64,000 nucleotides of DNA, from NCBI RefSeq assembly GCF_017676345.1, contig NZ_JAFFZM010000019.1:62001-126000 (forward strand), given 5' to 3'. This document shows positions 62,501-64,000 of this stretch, one piece after another. The notes under the pieces are model-generated. The model was given only the letters and a program-made list of their open reading frames with translations. It did no database searches and was not told where the DNA came from. The translations under genes and the position numbers were made by a program. Every line of letters begins with the position of its first letter. The first letter of the stretch is position 1. The stretch is from Streptomyces smyrnaeus (GTDB taxonomy: Bacteria > Actinomycetota > Actinomycetes > Streptomycetales > Streptomycetaceae).

Positions 62501-62705
62501 GCTGGGGCTGGCCACCAGGATCCAGTCCCCGGAGGAAGAGGCACGCGCCAAGGACGCGCTGGCCGAACTGCATTTGGCCTGTGACCGTCCGGATCAGGCG
62601 ATAATGCTCTGGGAAAGTTCCATTGGCATATTCGAGCAGCTCGACCCGACGGAAGCGATCCGCATAAAGCAGCGGTTACGCCGTGCACAAGATCTACGCG
62701 AGTAG
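59574..62705 (+). CDS. AfsR/SARP-family regulator: DNA-binding, BTAD, NB-ARC and TPR domains
   Basis: 1043 residues from the GTG at 59574; an ATG at 59412 is open, but that stretch has poor third-position GC and covers an inverted repeat. The OmpR-like DNA-binding domain begins VDFEILLLGPVGLRVDG and has KAVSTEALIRRLWGED. A BTAD domain follows (DLHRFHRLTSHARSV to ELGVDPGTAFSELHGLIL). NB-ARC has Walker A SGMAGIGKS and Walker B AVVVLDDV. TPR repeats include LNNLAEVHLHTGDISSARQFFSRSL. A TTA codon lies at 62676-62678. Such proteins activate secondary-metabolite genes. Confidence 0.93.
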   Translation: MDFEILLLGPVGLRVDGLLDPLGSAKERALLAALAVDVGKAVSTEALIRRLWGEDLPAKPQSGLHVYVARLRRRFRQAADRVPLVQRAHTYALDIAPDFIDLHRFHRLTSHARSVRDTSGTEALAALREAETLWRGEPLAGLTGAWAEEVRAALEAARLAARVDQADLELRAGDFTGPATYLPPLLEQQPTNETLAGRLMVAYYGCGRQADALRVYEHVRKLLRNELGVDPGTAFSELHGLILRQAPVSAFLPSSASDPAPPHALNNLPAHADLVGREGELAALQEPPPEGTVIALQSISGMAGIGKSLLAFHAARKLAHAYPDGQLYVDLRAHSARRRPLTPSSALASLLRTLGLPSKGIPHSLEERTTLWRSLLQDRRAVVVLDDVAGAEQIRPLLPLGSPSLVLLTSRQRLSGLPGVRSLFVDVLSAPDAVALFTRLVGPERARDGDEVAHIVDVCGRLPLAIELAAGRLRSRPSWTTRHLLRRLAQSHSRLREIRDRDSGIDRAFELSYRTLTRRQQAAFRRLGLHFGTGFGSHAAAALIGVPVAEAEPLVEALLDSSLLTEPEPERYRFHDLLGEYALTLARRDREEETAALERLVDFCLAAALRADLLVHPRRTRIDIAPGLPSDHIPVFRDDHEARSWLLDETPALLAAEDYARTHGSARKAAELAHVLGTFLDTEGLWDDAELMHRHAAQYWHQQRADRAEALALIDLSSAHGHTGRYDQAAAAGSRALAVARAADDAECAAEALHQLGILHWHRGEYRAMLEVQREALEIRLRSGEHWHVARSTNNMGIAHLHLGDSTAAFRYFQEALLAFREIGDARGEAQALNNLAEVHLHTGDISSARQFFSRSLMIATESCSRSEQAMAQLNLGNTLAVPEELDEALDLYGKALSSFQRLGNRRYETITRIALGDALRKAGRYADSLEQHRISLTLARGIGAGLEEAQALRGLGTAEHHLQDHAAAHRDLEEALGLATRIQSPEEEARAKDALAELHLACDRPDQAIMLWESSIGIFEQLDPTEAIRIKQRLRRAQDLRE

Positions 62706-62869
62706 GCGACCCTCAGGGCGCTGAGCGCTTGATCACTTCTGCATCAACGTCTACTGTGCACTTTCCTGCGCGAATCGCGCTGACATCCCACTCTTCCACG
62801 GAAAAGAGCCTCATTCGCATGTTCGCAATGCCCTTGCCTCCGATTTCGGACGCCTCGGAGGTCCGGACC
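62706..62869 (+). other. Short gap after the SARP gene
   Basis: 164 bp with no hairpin found at the SARP stop, so read-through into the small peptide gene is possible. The peptide gene's ribosome-binding site CGGAGG sits at its end. Confidence 0.4.
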
Positions 62870-63067
62870 ATGGAACCCGTCGCCCGCCAGGCGGAATCCG
62901 GGTTTCATACCCCGCTGCTCACCCCGTTCGACACCGCCGGTGCGCGCATAACCGTGTTCCGTGAAAAGTCGTCCCCCGCACGACCCGTGGTATGCATGCC
63001 GTCGAGCTACACCGGCCCCACGGGGTTCGCCGCCGCCGATCTGCCGCGCGGACTCGCGGCGGTGTAG
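62870..63067 (+). CDS. 65-residue peptide of unknown family
   Basis: The start ATG at 62870 has a textbook GGAGG site 8-9 nt upstream, and third positions are GC-rich after it. It begins MEPVARQAESGFHTPLLTP and ends SSYTGPTGFAAADLPRG plus LAAV, with one Cys (CMPSSY). There is no signal peptide or known domain. It lies directly after a SARP regulator, like afsS after afsR, though it does not resemble AfsS in sequence. A short regulatory protein or a peptide precursor are both possible. Confidence 0.6.
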   Translation: MEPVARQAESGFHTPLLTPFDTAGARITVFREKSSPARPVVCMPSSYTGPTGFAAADLPRGLAAV

Positions 63068-63092
63068 CGCGCGGACCCGCGAGGCCGCACCA

Positions 63093-63127
63093 CTGCTGAC
63101 GCGAGCCGTCCGGGCTCGTGTCAGCAG
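63093..63127. terminator. Hairpin at the 3' ends of the peptide and DUF5685 genes
   Basis: CTGCTGAC pairs with GTCAGCAG and CGAGCC with GGCTCG inside, near the convergent stops. Its right arm overlaps the last codons of the DUF5685 gene. Confidence 0.6.
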
Positions 63128-64000
63128 TCGCAGCAGCCGCAGCTGCAGTCGCAGCCGTCGCAATTGCAGCAGTCGCAGCAATCGCAGCAGTTCGAGCACA
63201 GGCCCTCGCGCTTCTTGCGGGACCAGGGGCCCTCGTACTCCGAGGCGCAGCACAGTTGGCAGGTGCAGCAGAGGCCGACGAAGGCCGCGCAGCCGGCGAG
63301 GAAGCCGCGTGGGGGGCGTCGGTTGGGGGGATGGGGGCTGTGGCCGCCGGGGTTGCCGCCCCAGCCGCCACCGCCCTGGCCGCCGTCACCGTCACCGTCG
63401 CCGGGCGGCAGCCGGCTGCCGCCCTCCCCCGCGTAGGGATTCGCGGGGCCGTTGAGGCTTTGCGGGGCCTGCCCGTACGGAGGGCGGCCCTGCGGCGTCT
63501 GCCCGTACGGCTGCTGCTGGTAGGGGTTGCCGGAGGGGTCGGCGCCGGTGTGTGCGCAGGTCGTCGTGGTGAACGCGCGGTCCACGGCGCGCGGCAACTC
63601 GTGCACCAGCAGGACGTGTGCCAGCCGCGGATCGGCGAAGTCGACGTCCCGCAGTGCCAGTCGGATGCCGCGGACCGCGTCGTCGCACAGCCGGCGGGTC
63701 TCGGTGCGGGAGGCGCCGGTGGCGGTGATGGGGTTCCAGGCGTTCTCGGCGGCGTCCGTGACCCGGTCCTCGACCGCGTCCAGCAGGTGTGCGAGGCGTC
63801 CGAACAGCCGCCCCACCTCGGCGAGCGGGGCCGCGTTGCCCGGTTTGCCCGCGAGCGTCGCGGTGTGTGCGAAGGCTGCTGCCGTCGCCGTCTCGGTGGG
63901 CTCGGTGACGGCCGTCAGCGGGGTTCCGGGGCCCGCGGCGCGCTCCACGTCGGTCTGCCGGTCCACGGCGTCCACCAGGGCGGAGACCTCGAAGCCGAGC
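63121..64000 (-). CDS. DUF5685 family protein with Cys-rich C-terminus, 5' end outside window
   Basis: At least 293 residues; the frame is open to the right edge and the sequence LGFEVSALVDAVDRQTDVE continues upstream of the GTG at 63975, so the start is missing. PLTAVTEPTETATAAAFAHTA and EVGRLFGRLAHLLDAVEDRVTDAA are DUF5685 core. A Pro/Gln/Gly linker (QQQPYGQTPQGRPPYGQ) leads to a hydrophobic CCTCQLCC segment and a tail with 14 Cys in the last 25 residues. Function unknown; metal binding is a guess from the cysteines. Confidence 0.87.
   Translation of the reverse strand, partial: LGFEVSALVDAVDRQTDVERAAGPGTPLTAVTEPTETATAAAFAHTATLAGKPGNAAPLAEVGRLFGRLAHLLDAVEDRVTDAAENAWNPITATGASRTETRRLCDDAVRGIRLALRDVDFADPRLAHVLLVHELPRAVDRAFTTTTCAHTGADPSGNPYQQQPYGQTPQGRPPYGQAPQSLNGPANPYAGEGGSRLPPGDGDGDGGQGGGGWGGNPGGHSPHPPNRRPPRGFLAGCAAFVGLCCTCQLCCASEYEGPWSRKKREGLCSNCCDCCDCCNCDGCDCSCGCCDC

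Noticed and set aside
62870..63067. Peptide gene as a lanthipeptide or lasso precursor
   Set aside because: It has one Cys and no leader or core pattern of these classes, and no modification enzyme lies nearby.

Overview
The window is very GC-rich, with G/C strongly favoured at third codon positions, GTG starts, short intergenic gaps and tightly overlapping operons. It carries PASTA Ser/Thr kinase, lipB-lipA-DUF4191-RDD-glnA, AfsR-like SARP/STAND regulators, DUF5685, DUF1206 and DUF5994 proteins, and a TTA codon in a regulator. Together these point to the chromosome of Streptomyces or a close streptomycete. No rRNA, tRNA, CRISPR array, transposase or phage gene was seen.

Region by region. 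0-4 kb: deoxyribonuclease IV (cut by the window edge), a secreted lytic transglycosylase with a structured leader, and a PASTA Ser/Thr kinase. 4.2-4.7 kb: a 508-bp nested giant palindrome. 4.7-9.2 kb: a sugar operon (two MalF/MalG-type permeases, a GH13 glucosidase, a LacI regulator) with no substrate-binding protein. 9.3-11.8 kb: a NarL-type response regulator divergent from an ABC exporter. 11.8-18.9 kb: a same-strand set made of a NarL regulator, a GH89 alpha-N-acetylglucosaminidase, a sensor kinase and a membrane protein. 18.9-24.9 kb: a VOC/SnoaL fusion, a secreted S1 protease with no normal start codon, a PrmC-like methyltransferase, a MerR regulator next to an MFS exporter with a textbook long-spacer promoter, and a Gfo/Idh oxidoreductase. 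25.1-28.2 kb: betaine aldehyde dehydrogenase and choline dehydrogenase (glycine betaine synthesis). 28.3-36.4 kb: an MMPL transporter, a second sensor kinase, a LysR/MFS divergent pair and an NsdA-like HTH/TPR regulator. 36.7-42.5 kb: the conserved lipoate and glutamine synthetase block, with a GlnR site before glnA. 43-45.1 kb: small proteins and a divergent pair of DUF5994 paralogues. 45.2-47.7 kb: a translationally coupled radical SAM/SPASM enzyme and a Tat lipoprotein with a CxC-x3-CxC-x3-C motif. 48-54 kb: arsenite methyltransferase, a long-form GAPDH, a YHS-domain protein and monomeric isocitrate dehydrogenase. 54-64 kb: a DUF1206 protein, a two-gene operon of unknown role, two divergent STAND ATPases (one with a SARP DNA-binding domain), a 65-residue peptide gene and a DUF5685 protein with an extreme cysteine tail.

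How genes work together. The GH13 enzyme and its permeases look like oligosaccharide uptake and cleavage under LacI control, but the binding protein must come from elsewhere or the uptake system is broken. The two sensor kinases at 14 kb and 32 kb share an almost identical 273-bp phosphoacceptor segment, so both may feed the single NarL regulator at 18.2-18.9 kb. BetA and BetB give two-step choline oxidation. LipB and LipA give two-step lipoate assembly. The most promising candidate for an undescribed system is the radical SAM/Tat lipoprotein pair at 45.2-47.7 kb.
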